A stretch of 5,191 nt of DNA, taken from Schwartzia sp. (in: firmicutes) (GTDB taxonomy: Bacteria; Bacillota; Negativicutes; Selenomonadales; Selenomonadaceae). The notes under the pieces are model-generated. The model had not been told where the DNA came from, did not search any database, and saw nothing but the letters and a program-made list of their open reading frames with translations. Below, in pieces: positions 1-5,191 of this stretch. The stretch covers positions 1 to 5,191 of the forward strand of contig JAGAZS010000125.1 of assembly GCA_017939945.1 (NCBI GenBank), in the 5' to 3' direction. The position numbers and the translations under genes are program-made. Each line of letters opens with the position of its first letter. Positions within the stretch are counted from its first letter, which is position 1.

Positions 1-27
1 AAGAGAATCGAGGAGAGTGGTATCTGA
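1..27 (+). CDS. C-terminal tail of an unidentified upstream gene (partial)
   Basis: Frame 1 reads KRIEESGI followed by a TGA at 25-27. This stop overlaps by one base the ATG at 27-29 of the next gene (TGATG), the usual arrangement for translationally coupled genes in an operon. Only eight residues are visible, so the product cannot be identified. RhuM-like genes are often found beside type I restriction-modification genes, so an hsd gene is one possibility, but that is inference from family context. The window begins inside this gene. Confidence 0.35.
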   Translation, partial: KRIEESGI

Positions 28-217
28 TGGCCAATGTGGATATGGGGAACACGCCGCCTAAAAGCCGGGGCGAGATTGTCATTTATCAGACGGAAATGGC
101 GCCGCGAAAATAGATGTGCGCTTTGAAAATGAAACGGTATGGCTGACACAACAGCAAATGGCTGAATTATATCAAACCTCCCGTACGAATATAGTGGAGC
201 ACATAAGCCACATCTAT
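27..217 (+). pseudogene. rhuM: Truncated, frameshifted RhuM-family gene fragment
   Basis: The ATG at 27 follows a GAGGAG ribosome site at 10-15. Frame 3 gives MANVDMGNTPP, then GEIVIYQTE, and then runs into a TAG at 111-113. Reading on in frame 2 from about 95 gives GAAKIDVRFENETVWLTQQQ, then MAELYQTSRTNIVEHISHIY. Together these match the conserved N-terminus of RhuM-family proteins, annotated as virulence protein RhuM and usually around 330 residues long. The join needs one extra base between 95 and 96 (GAA-GAT-GGC expected, GAAATGGC seen), so a single-base deletion broke the gene. Family similarity stops at the HIY codons near 217, so the last four-fifths of the protein are gone. RhuM function is poorly defined; such genes are often accessory, near restriction systems or islands. 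The family call rests on a remembered consensus, but the match is strong. Confidence 0.75.
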
Positions 218-332
218 GGATTTGATTCAAAAAATCATGACCAAGAAGGACGTCGTCGATTTTGTTTTTGCGGAAGGCGCCGATCCCGAGTTGAGGCAAT
301 GGCTCCGCGAGCAAAAGAAAAAAACAAAGTAA
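216..332 (+). pseudogene. 3' fragment of an unidentified gene joined to the rhuM remnant
   Basis: Frame 3 opens after a TAA at 204-206. From an ATG at 216 it encodes 38 residues starting MDLIQKIMTKKDVVDFVF and ending DPELRQWLREQKKKTK, with a TAA at 330-332. A second ATG lies at 237. The composition (amphipathic, then a lysine-rich tail) looks like a real protein C-terminus, whereas the RhuM frame over the same bases turns into arginine-rich nonsense. Neither ATG has a convincing ribosome site, so this is more likely the end of another gene brought next to rhuM by a deletion than an independent small gene. I do not recognise the family. The stop codon lies inside the left arm of the terminator palindrome at 311-360, which is typical for a natural gene end. 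Confidence 0.4.
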
Positions 333-360
333 AAATTTTTTACTTTGTTTTTTTCTTTGC
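311..360 (+). terminator. AT-rich near-perfect palindrome, probable bidirectional terminator
   Basis: The left arm at 311-335 and right arm at 336-360 are inverted copies. They match across GCAAA, then GAAAAAAACAAAGTAAAAA, with one extra A in the left arm as the only bulge. The transcript would form a stem of over 20 pairs with almost no loop, weak in GC but with T runs on the 3' side of either strand. It directly follows the stop at 332, so it probably ends the decayed rhuM operon. It could also stop minus-strand readthrough from the protease gene. Confidence 0.6.
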
Positions 361-435
361 AGAATTGGATGCGTGGAATCCGCTTGCAAGACAAGGCTTT
401 TGAGAACTAACCGGAAAAACTTTGATGACGAAATA

Positions 436-471
436 GGCCGGCACAAGAAGAACAATCTTCTCGTGCCGGCC
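436..471 (-). terminator. Hairpin terminator downstream of the PrsW-family gene
   Basis: Arms at 436-451 (GGCCGGCACAAGAAGA) and 456-471 (TCTTCTCGTGCCGGCC) form a 16-pair stem with a four-base loop. The single irregular pair (445 with 462) is a G-U wobble in minus-strand RNA but an A-C mismatch in plus-strand RNA, which argues that the hairpin works in the minus direction. It lies about 30 bases past the protease stop. The T run after it on the minus strand (TATTT) is short, so termination may be incomplete. The AT-rich palindrome at 311-360 lies further downstream as a backup. Confidence 0.65.
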
Positions 472-501
472 CTTTCTGTATGGGGACAGATACTGCTGCA
501 A

Positions 502-1266
502 TCACTGCTCGACGATGCTTTCCTGCAGTTCTTTGTTCCTGCTCCATTGGCTGATCTTTCGGAAGGCCGTTACGATCAGGATGAAGAACACCGCGATCGT
601 GGCGATGGCCACGTATCCCAGCGGTTCGAGGTATTCCCCGTAGGGCAGCGCAAGGAGCTCTTCCTCGGTGAGCGTGTCGGCGGCGGCGCCGGCTGCGTCC
701 AGGATGCGTTTTATCGCGACGATCCACATATCGTAAAACGTATGGCCGAGCAGCGGGACCGCCAGCGAAAGAATGTGGTATTTCATGCTGCCCGTAGCTT
801 TCGCTTTTCCGTAATAATATCCCATGATCGTGCCGAAGAAGGCATGCAGGGGGAGAACGGCGCGAATCAGCGTGTAAAAATTGCCGAAGATGGAATACTC
901 CACGTCCTCGATCAGCGCGAAGCCCATGGCGATCAATGCGCCTACGAGGACGGCGTCCAGACGGCAGCACGCTTCCGCGTTGTTCCGCATGGCCAGCCGA
1001 AACGCGCCGTATTTCAGGCCTTCTTCCAGTAGGGCGGCCGTAGTCAGGGCGTCGATGAATCCTAAAAGAATGGGATGGGACATGTCGGAAGGGGACCCGT
1101 CCGGCGCGAAAAGGCTGGCGATCATGATAATGAACGCGGTTGCGGCGCCAAAGAGCAGGATCTTGAGGATGGTCTTTCGGGAGAAAGGTTCGCCGGTTTT
1201 CTTCTTTATCAGCCATCGGATAATCAGAAGGGATACGATGACTTCGATGACGGCTACGATAATCAT
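502..1266 (-). CDS. PrsW-family intramembrane metalloprotease
   Basis: The product is 254 residues and is predicted to be a polytopic membrane protease of the PrsW group, related to CAAX prenyl proteases. B. subtilis PrsW cleaves the anti-sigma factor RsiW. The visible signature residues are EEGLK at 81-85 (EExxK-type), FALIED at 116-121 (FxxxE), HAFFG at 141-145 (HxxFG), and H175 in GHTFYD. Hydrophobic segments lie near 1-20, 34-53, 64-80, 104-125, 134-151, 164-185 and 216-234. A lysine-rich loop (KKK) follows the first segment. The reading frame extends 19 codons further upstream to an ATG at 1323. I chose 1266 because GAGGTG at 1276-1281 sits nine bases before it, and because the likely transcription start near 1328 leaves no leader for the longer form. 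It is transcribed alone and divergently from the DUF362 gene. Its substrate is unknown; no sigma/anti-sigma pair lies nearby in the window. Confidence 0.85.
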   Translation of the reverse strand: MIIVAVIEVIVSLLIIRWLIKKKTGEPFSRKTILKILLFGAATAFIIMIASLFAPDGSPSDMSHPILLGFIDALTTAALLEEGLKYGAFRLAMRNNAEACCRLDAVLVGALIAMGFALIEDVEYSIFGNFYTLIRAVLPLHAFFGTIMGYYYGKAKATGSMKYHILSLAVPLLGHTFYDMWIVAIKRILDAAGAAADTLTEEELLALPYGEYLEPLGYVAIATIAVFFILIVTAFRKISQWSRNKELQESIVEQ

Positions 1267-1275
1267 TGCGATATT

Positions 1276-1281
1276 CACCTC
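1276..1281 (-). promoter_or_regulatory. Ribosome binding site deciding the protease start
   Basis: On the minus strand this reads GAGGTG, nine bases upstream of the ATG at 1266-1264. It favours the shorter protein over the ATG at 1323. The same CGAGGTG core precedes the other two complete genes in the window. Confidence 0.75.
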
Positions 1282-1334
1282 GTGGGATGGGATTCGTTCC
1301 GCGGCGGTTTTCCCATGGAACACACTTTGCCGCT

Positions 1335-1364
1335 ATTTTACCACAGAACCATGCGTCCTGTCAT
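1335..1364 (-). promoter_or_regulatory. Sigma70-type promoter for the PrsW-family gene
   Basis: Read on the minus strand, there is a -35-like ATGACA (1364-1359), an 18-base spacer and a -10-like TAAAAT (1340-1335). Each box differs from consensus at one position. Transcription would start near 1328 and give a leader of about 60 bases before the ATG at 1266. This is a prediction from sequence only. Confidence 0.5.
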
Positions 1365-1402
1365 ACGCGCTTGTTGGCTCGCTGCGGGGGCGGATTGTTT
1401 TG

Positions 1403-1421
1403 ATATGCCTGACAGGTATAT
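1403..1421. promoter_or_regulatory. Dyad-symmetric site between divergent promoters, candidate operator
   Basis: ATATGCCT (1403-1410) and AGGTATAT (1414-1421) are inverted copies with one mismatch around the three-base centre GAC. The dyad lies between the two divergent promoters, some 20 bases upstream of the plus-strand -35 box, where a dimeric regulator could bind. No regulator gene is visible nearby. A chance dyad is possible. Confidence 0.3.
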
Positions 1422-1442
1422 TCCATCATAGACACAAAGTAT

Positions 1443-1471
1443 TTGTAATGCTCATTTTTTTCTTCTATAAT
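1443..1471 (+). promoter_or_regulatory. Sigma70-type promoter for the DUF362 gene
   Basis: TTGTAA (1443-1448), a 17-base spacer and a perfect TATAAT (1466-1471) are present. The expected start near 1478 gives a leader of about 37 bases. A short dyad, ACAAA-GTA-TTTGT (1434-1446), overlaps the -35 box and could be a repressor site. Confidence 0.7.
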
Positions 1472-1514
1472 GCGTAATAGAGTAGTGTAGTTTGAAATGC
1501 GAGGTGGAATGGTC

Positions 1515-2627
1515 ATGAAAAATCATAAGATGACGCGGAGAAAGTTCCTGAAATTTGCGGGGGCTTCGCTGGCGGTGGCTGCTTTTTCGGGTTACACCCC
1601 CTTGATGGCGGAGAAGGCAAAGGCGGCGGAAAATTCCGGGGCTTCCTACGGCACGGACGGCAGCAAGTATGTGCCCTATGAGGAACGGACCGGGGCGGAG
1701 TCGGTTGTTTATTTCACGCGGGATTTGTCGGCGGCTGGGCTGGTGCGTATCTTTGACAGGGTGAAAGGCGTGCTGGGCGGCAAGGTCGCCATCAAGGTGC
1801 ATACGGGCGAGCCGCACGGTCCGAATATCATTCCGCGTCCTTGGGTTAAGGAGCTGATGGCTTCGCGTCTGCCGGATGCGACCATTATCGAGACGAATAC
1901 GTATTATGACGGCGGACGCTATACGACGGAGGACCATCGGGAGACGCTTGCCGTCAACGGCTGGGATTTTGCGCCCGTGGATATCACGGACGAGCACGGG
2001 ACGGCCTTGCTTCCCGTGACGGGCGGCAAATGGTTCAAGGAGATGTCGGTGGGGAAGGGGATGCTGGACTACGATTCCTTCCTTGCGCTCACCCATTTCA
2101 AGGGGCATACGATGGGCGGCTTCGGCGGCTCCGACAAGAATATCGGCATCGGCTGCGCGGACGGCCAGATCGGAAAGAAGTGGATCCATACCGCCGAGGG
2201 GCAGGGACAATGGAGCATCGCCAAGGAAGAATTCATGGAGCGCATGACCGAGTCCACCCAGGCGACGATTTCCCGCTTCGCCAACAAGATCGCCTATATC
2301 AATGTGATGCGGAATATGAGCGTGGACTGCGACTGCGCGGGGACGAGCGCGTCCCCGGTGGTGACGCCGGACGTCGGCATCCTGGCGTCGCTCGATATCC
2401 TGGCCGTCGATCAGGCTTGCGTCGATCTCGTGTACGCGCTGCCGGAGGAAAGCCGCCGCGATCTCGTGGAGCGCATGGAGTCCCGTCACGGCCTGCGCCA
2501 GCTTTCCTATATGAAGGAAATGGGCATGGGCAACGACCGCTATCAGCTGATCGACCTCGACCACGGCGACGCGAGGATCACGGCGAAGGAAGCCGTCAAG
2601 GGCATCAGCGGGCATTGGGTCGGGTAA
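1515..2627 (+). CDS. Tat-exported DUF362 domain protein
   Basis: The product is 370 residues. The N-terminus has a twin-arginine signal (TRRKFLK at 7-13), a hydrophobic stretch at about 14-25, and an AKA cleavage candidate at 35-37, so the mature protein should be folded in the cytoplasm and exported. The rest is a DUF362 domain. Family hallmarks include LTHFKGH at 192-198, GGFGGSDKNIGIGCADGQ at 201-218, DCDC at 271-274, and DVGILASLDILAVDQACVDL at 286-305. C214, C272, C274 and C302 are the only cysteines and could bind a metal or cluster. Many cytoplasmic DUF362 proteins carry a 4Fe-4S ferredoxin cassette after the GCA motif; none is present here (the stretch after 218 has no CxxCxxC). Biochemical function is unknown for the family. 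The start at 1515 is favoured by GAGGTGG at 1501-1507, seven bases away; the ATGs at 1497 and 1509 are badly placed. The gene is monocistronic, with its own promoter and terminator. Confidence 0.9.
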   Translation: MKNHKMTRRKFLKFAGASLAVAAFSGYTPLMAEKAKAAENSGASYGTDGSKYVPYEERTGAESVVYFTRDLSAAGLVRIFDRVKGVLGGKVAIKVHTGEPHGPNIIPRPWVKELMASRLPDATIIETNTYYDGGRYTTEDHRETLAVNGWDFAPVDITDEHGTALLPVTGGKWFKEMSVGKGMLDYDSFLALTHFKGHTMGGFGGSDKNIGIGCADGQIGKKWIHTAEGQGQWSIAKEEFMERMTESTQATISRFANKIAYINVMRNMSVDCDCAGTSASPVVTPDVGILASLDILAVDQACVDLVYALPEESRRDLVERMESRHGLRQLSYMKEMGMGNDRYQLIDLDHGDARITAKEAVKGISGHWVG

Positions 2628-2667
2628 TCGGATTGGCAAAAGAGAGGCGGCAGCAGAGTAGTTTTTC

Positions 2668-2699
2668 ATATTCGTTTTTTCCCGAAAAGCGATGAATAT
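2668..2699 (+). other. AU-rich bulged hairpin in the 3' untranslated region
   Basis: ATATTC (2668-2673) pairs with GAATAT (2694-2699), and GTTTTTT (2674-2680) with GAAAAGC (2684-2690) using two G-U pairs. This leaves a three-base loop CCC and a three-base bulge GAT. It sits between the DUF362 stop and its terminator. It may stabilise the transcript end or may be chance in AT-rich sequence. Confidence 0.25.
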
Positions 2700-2730
2700 T
2701 TCTGTCTTGTGTTTTGGAAACGCAAAGGGA

Positions 2731-2767
2731 CCCCGCGTTGTGCATGGAGCATGACGCGGGGTTTTTT
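2731..2767 (+). terminator. Intrinsic terminator of the DUF362 gene
   Basis: CCCCGCGTTGTGC (2731-2743) pairs with GCATGACGCGGGG (2749-2761), including two G-U pairs, around a five-base loop, and is followed directly by six T. It is a textbook rho-independent terminator about 100 bases after the stop codon, and it insulates the symporter gene from upstream transcription. Confidence 0.9.
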
Positions 2768-2786
2768 GACGGCGAGAAATAATTCA

Positions 2787-2815
2787 TTGCCATCGGTGGC
2801 GCAAACTGATATAAT
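2787..2815 (+). promoter_or_regulatory. Sigma70-type promoter for the symporter gene
   Basis: TTGCCA (2787-2792), a 17-base spacer and a perfect TATAAT (2810-2815) are present. It starts 20 bases after the preceding terminator. A start near 2822 gives a leader of about 50 bases. The boxes are close to consensus, suggesting substantial basal expression. Confidence 0.75.
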
Positions 2816-2871
2816 AGCAAAATACTAGGAATATGGTTTTCCCTATTTTACTACGAGGTGTGTGAAGCAGT

Positions 2872-4089
2872 ATGAAAAAACTCTCTATGAGCGCGAAGGT
2901 CTTTCTCGGTTTCGGTATCGGCGCGGTGCTGGGGCTGGTCTTCCAGGAGAAGATCCTGTTCGTGCAGCCGGTCGGCGATCTCTTTTTGAAGCTGATCCAG
3001 ATGATCGTGATTCCGTTGATTTTCTGCTCGATCATCAGCGGCATTGCCAGCATCGGCGATGTGGCGAAGTTGAAGCGCATCGGCGCGAAGGTCATGGGAT
3101 TCTATATCGTGACGACGATCCTCTCGACGATCCTCGGGCTTGCCGTCTCGCATCTGATGCAGCCGGGGCACGGATTTGGTATCTCGAGTATCGTGGAATC
3201 CGGCGAACCGATCAAGGCGGCGGAGCCGATGACCGTCGGCTCTGCGATTCTCGGCATGGTGCCGTCGAATCCGATTGCTGCGCTCGCGAAGGGCGACCTG
3301 ATACAGACCATCGTTTTCGCTGTGTTTGTCGGCGTGGCGCTGACGATTCTCGGGGAAAGGGCGGCTCGTGTCAAGGGCGTCATCGACGAGGCGACGCAGG
3401 TCATGTTCACGATCACCGACCTCGTGATGAGGGCGACGCCTTATGGCGTTTGCGCGCTGGCGGCGTGCAGCACCGGCGCTTACGGCCTTGCTGTGTTCGG
3501 AATCATGGGGAAGTTCATCCTCACGCATTATATGGCGGCGGCGTCCATCGTCATTTTCATTTATCTTTTCATCATCAAGAGCATCGCGAAGATTCCTCTT
3601 TCCGATTTCTTCCACAAGATTTCCGAGGTCTGGTGGGTGGCGTTCAGTACCACGTCCAGCTCCGGCACGCTGCCGGTCACGATGCGGGTCACGGAGCAGG
3701 AGTTCCATGTCAAGCACGAACTGGCGTCGTTCACGCTGCCGTTGGGCGCGACGGTGAACATGAACGGCATCGCCGCCTACTATGCGGTCACGGTGCTTTT
3801 CGTCTCGCAGATTTACGGCGTCGATTTGACGCTTTATCAGCAGGCGATGTTCGTTTTCATGACGACGCTGATTTCCATCGGCACGCCGGGTATCCCGAAC
3901 AGCGGCATCGTGCTGACGGTGATGCTGCTCGGCACGATGGGCTTGCCGGCGACCATCATGGGCATGGTGGTCGGCATCTTCCGCCCGATCGACATGATCC
4001 ACACCGCGTTGAACGTGACCGGCGATGTGGTTTCTACGCTGGCGGTGGCGCGGCTGGAAAATATGTACGAGGACGAAGCCGTTTCATAA
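2872..4089 (+). CDS. Dicarboxylate/amino-acid:cation symporter (SLC1/DAACS family)
   Basis: The product is 405 residues, a normal length for bacterial members. It is an inner-membrane secondary transporter with the glutamate-transporter fold (eight membrane helices and two re-entrant hairpins). Visible landmarks are hairpin 1 SSSGTLPVTM (262-271), the helix 7 motif LGATVNMNG (291-299), hairpin 2 SIGTPGIPNSG (335-345), and helix 8 DMIHTALNVTGD (374-385). Compared with archaeal GltPh from memory, the substrate aspartate (D394) and the cation-site N401 and D405 are kept (D374, N381, D385). NMDGT has become NMNGI, the side-chain-binding R397 is H377, D390 is F370, and hairpin-1 R276 is T261. The substrate is therefore probably not a plain acidic amino acid, and cation coupling may differ; this is inference. 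GAGGTG lies at 2855-2860, and an in-frame stop at 2863-2865 rules out an earlier start. It is transcribed alone. Confidence 0.93.
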   Translation: MKKLSMSAKVFLGFGIGAVLGLVFQEKILFVQPVGDLFLKLIQMIVIPLIFCSIISGIASIGDVAKLKRIGAKVMGFYIVTTILSTILGLAVSHLMQPGHGFGISSIVESGEPIKAAEPMTVGSAILGMVPSNPIAALAKGDLIQTIVFAVFVGVALTILGERAARVKGVIDEATQVMFTITDLVMRATPYGVCALAACSTGAYGLAVFGIMGKFILTHYMAAASIVIFIYLFIIKSIAKIPLSDFFHKISEVWWVAFSTTSSSGTLPVTMRVTEQEFHVKHELASFTLPLGATVNMNGIAAYYAVTVLFVSQIYGVDLTLYQQAMFVFMTTLISIGTPGIPNSGIVLTVMLLGTMGLPATIMGMVVGIFRPIDMIHTALNVTGDVVSTLAVARLENMYEDEAVS

Positions 4090-4104
4090 AAATATACAGG
4101 ACGT

Positions 4105-4139
4105 AAAAATGGAGACGCGAAATTGCGCCTCCATTTTTT
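4105..4139. terminator. Bidirectional terminator between convergent genes
   Basis: ATGGAG (4109-4114) pairs with CTCCAT (4129-4134) and CGC (4116-4118) with GCG (4125-4127), flanked by an A run (4105-4109) and a T run (4134-4139). It lies 15 bases after the symporter stop and about 110 bases beyond the bioF stop on the other strand. The one internal irregularity (4115 with 4128) is an A-C mismatch on the plus strand and a U-G wobble on the minus strand, so both directions can fold. Confidence 0.8.
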
Positions 4140-4184
4140 GTACCTGATTTTTGGCAAACTATACGTCAAACTCCTCTTTCAGCT

Positions 4185-4249
4185 CTATTGTGCCGCGAAC
4201 TCAGCGTGGCCGTTTTCCGGATAGAAGAATCCTGTTTCCAAAAATTTTA

Positions 4250-4253
<4 letters not shown>
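4185..4253 (-). pseudogene. Short reading frame overlapping the bioF stop, possible gene remnant
   Basis: An ATG at 4253-4251 overlaps the bioF TGA as ATGA, a typical coupled arrangement. It encodes 22 residues, beginning MIKFLETGFFYPENGHAE, and stops at a TAG (4187-4185). Directly beyond, another frame reads VRGTIELKEEFDV and ends at a TAG at 4161-4159, which looks like a protein C-terminus. A frame change near 4200 would join the two. This suggests either a very short frameshifted gene or the two ends of a gene that lost its middle. There is no good ribosome site other than coupling, and I do not recognise the family. Chance is a real alternative. Confidence 0.25.

Positions 4254-5191
<938 letters not shown>

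Noticed and set aside
407..1216. Minus-strand 269-codon frame overlapping the PrsW-family gene
   Set aside because: Arginine- and proline-rich with no ribosome site; the overlapping frame carries EExxK, FxxxE and HxxFG protease motifs.
1452..2669. Long minus-strand open frame (405 codons) opposite the DUF362 gene
   Set aside because: It is rich in H, R and A with no recognisable domain, has no promoter or ribosome site, and lies entirely across a gene with clear family motifs on the plus strand; it is a shadow of GC-biased codons.
2819..2849. AAAATA/TATTTT inverted repeat in the symporter leader, considered as a riboswitch or attenuator
   Set aside because: Only six A/T pairs close a long loop, there is no terminator-like alternative fold and no known aptamer pattern; chance in AT-rich leader sequence is likely.
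2851..4002. Long minus-strand open frame (383 codons) opposite the symporter
   Set aside because: It is dominated by D, H and R and low in hydrophobic residues, without domain features; the plus-strand frame encodes an unmistakable transporter.
2862..4106. Plus-strand frame of 414 codons overlapping the symporter in another frame
   Set aside because: Arginine- and glycine-rich low-order protein without motifs; it is the out-of-frame reading of the symporter gene.

Overview
The window looks like ordinary chromosome of a low-redundancy Gram-positive-lineage bacterium with moderately high GC. All three genes whose 5' ends are visible carry the same strong Shine-Dalgarno core (CGAGGTG). Promoters are sigma70-type with TATAAT or near-TATAAT -10 boxes, and transcription units end in classical intrinsic terminators. 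High GC with Firmicutes-like signals, a RhuM remnant, a Tat-exported DUF362 protein and a bioF gene would fit a member of the Negativicutes (Selenomonas-like). That placement is inference; there is no rRNA or other marker here.

Layout. (1) 1-360 is a decayed operon end. It holds the last eight codons of an unknown upstream gene, overlapping by one base the start of a rhuM-like gene. That gene has a one-base deletion near 95/96 and loses homology near 217, where it is followed out of frame by the 3' end of an unrelated reading frame. A near-perfect AT-rich palindrome closes the unit. (2) 436-1364 is a minus-strand gene for a PrsW/CAAX-like intramembrane protease, with its own promoter and terminator. 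(3) 1403-2767 is a divergent plus-strand gene for a Tat-exported DUF362 protein with a clear promoter, possible operator dyads and a strong terminator. (4) 2787-4139 is a single-gene unit for a dicarboxylate/amino-acid:cation symporter (SLC1/DAACS) with its own promoter and a terminator that can work in both directions. (5) 4159-5191 is the 3' part of a minus-strand bioF-like PLP synthase running off the right edge, followed by a short coupled reading frame that may be a gene remnant.

The three complete genes appear to be independently transcribed, and nothing in the sequence ties them into one pathway. I do not see a convincing new multi-gene system. The most distinctive items are the symporter's altered cation- and substrate-site residues, the exported DUF362 protein without its usual ferredoxin-like cassette, and the wreckage at both ends of the window.
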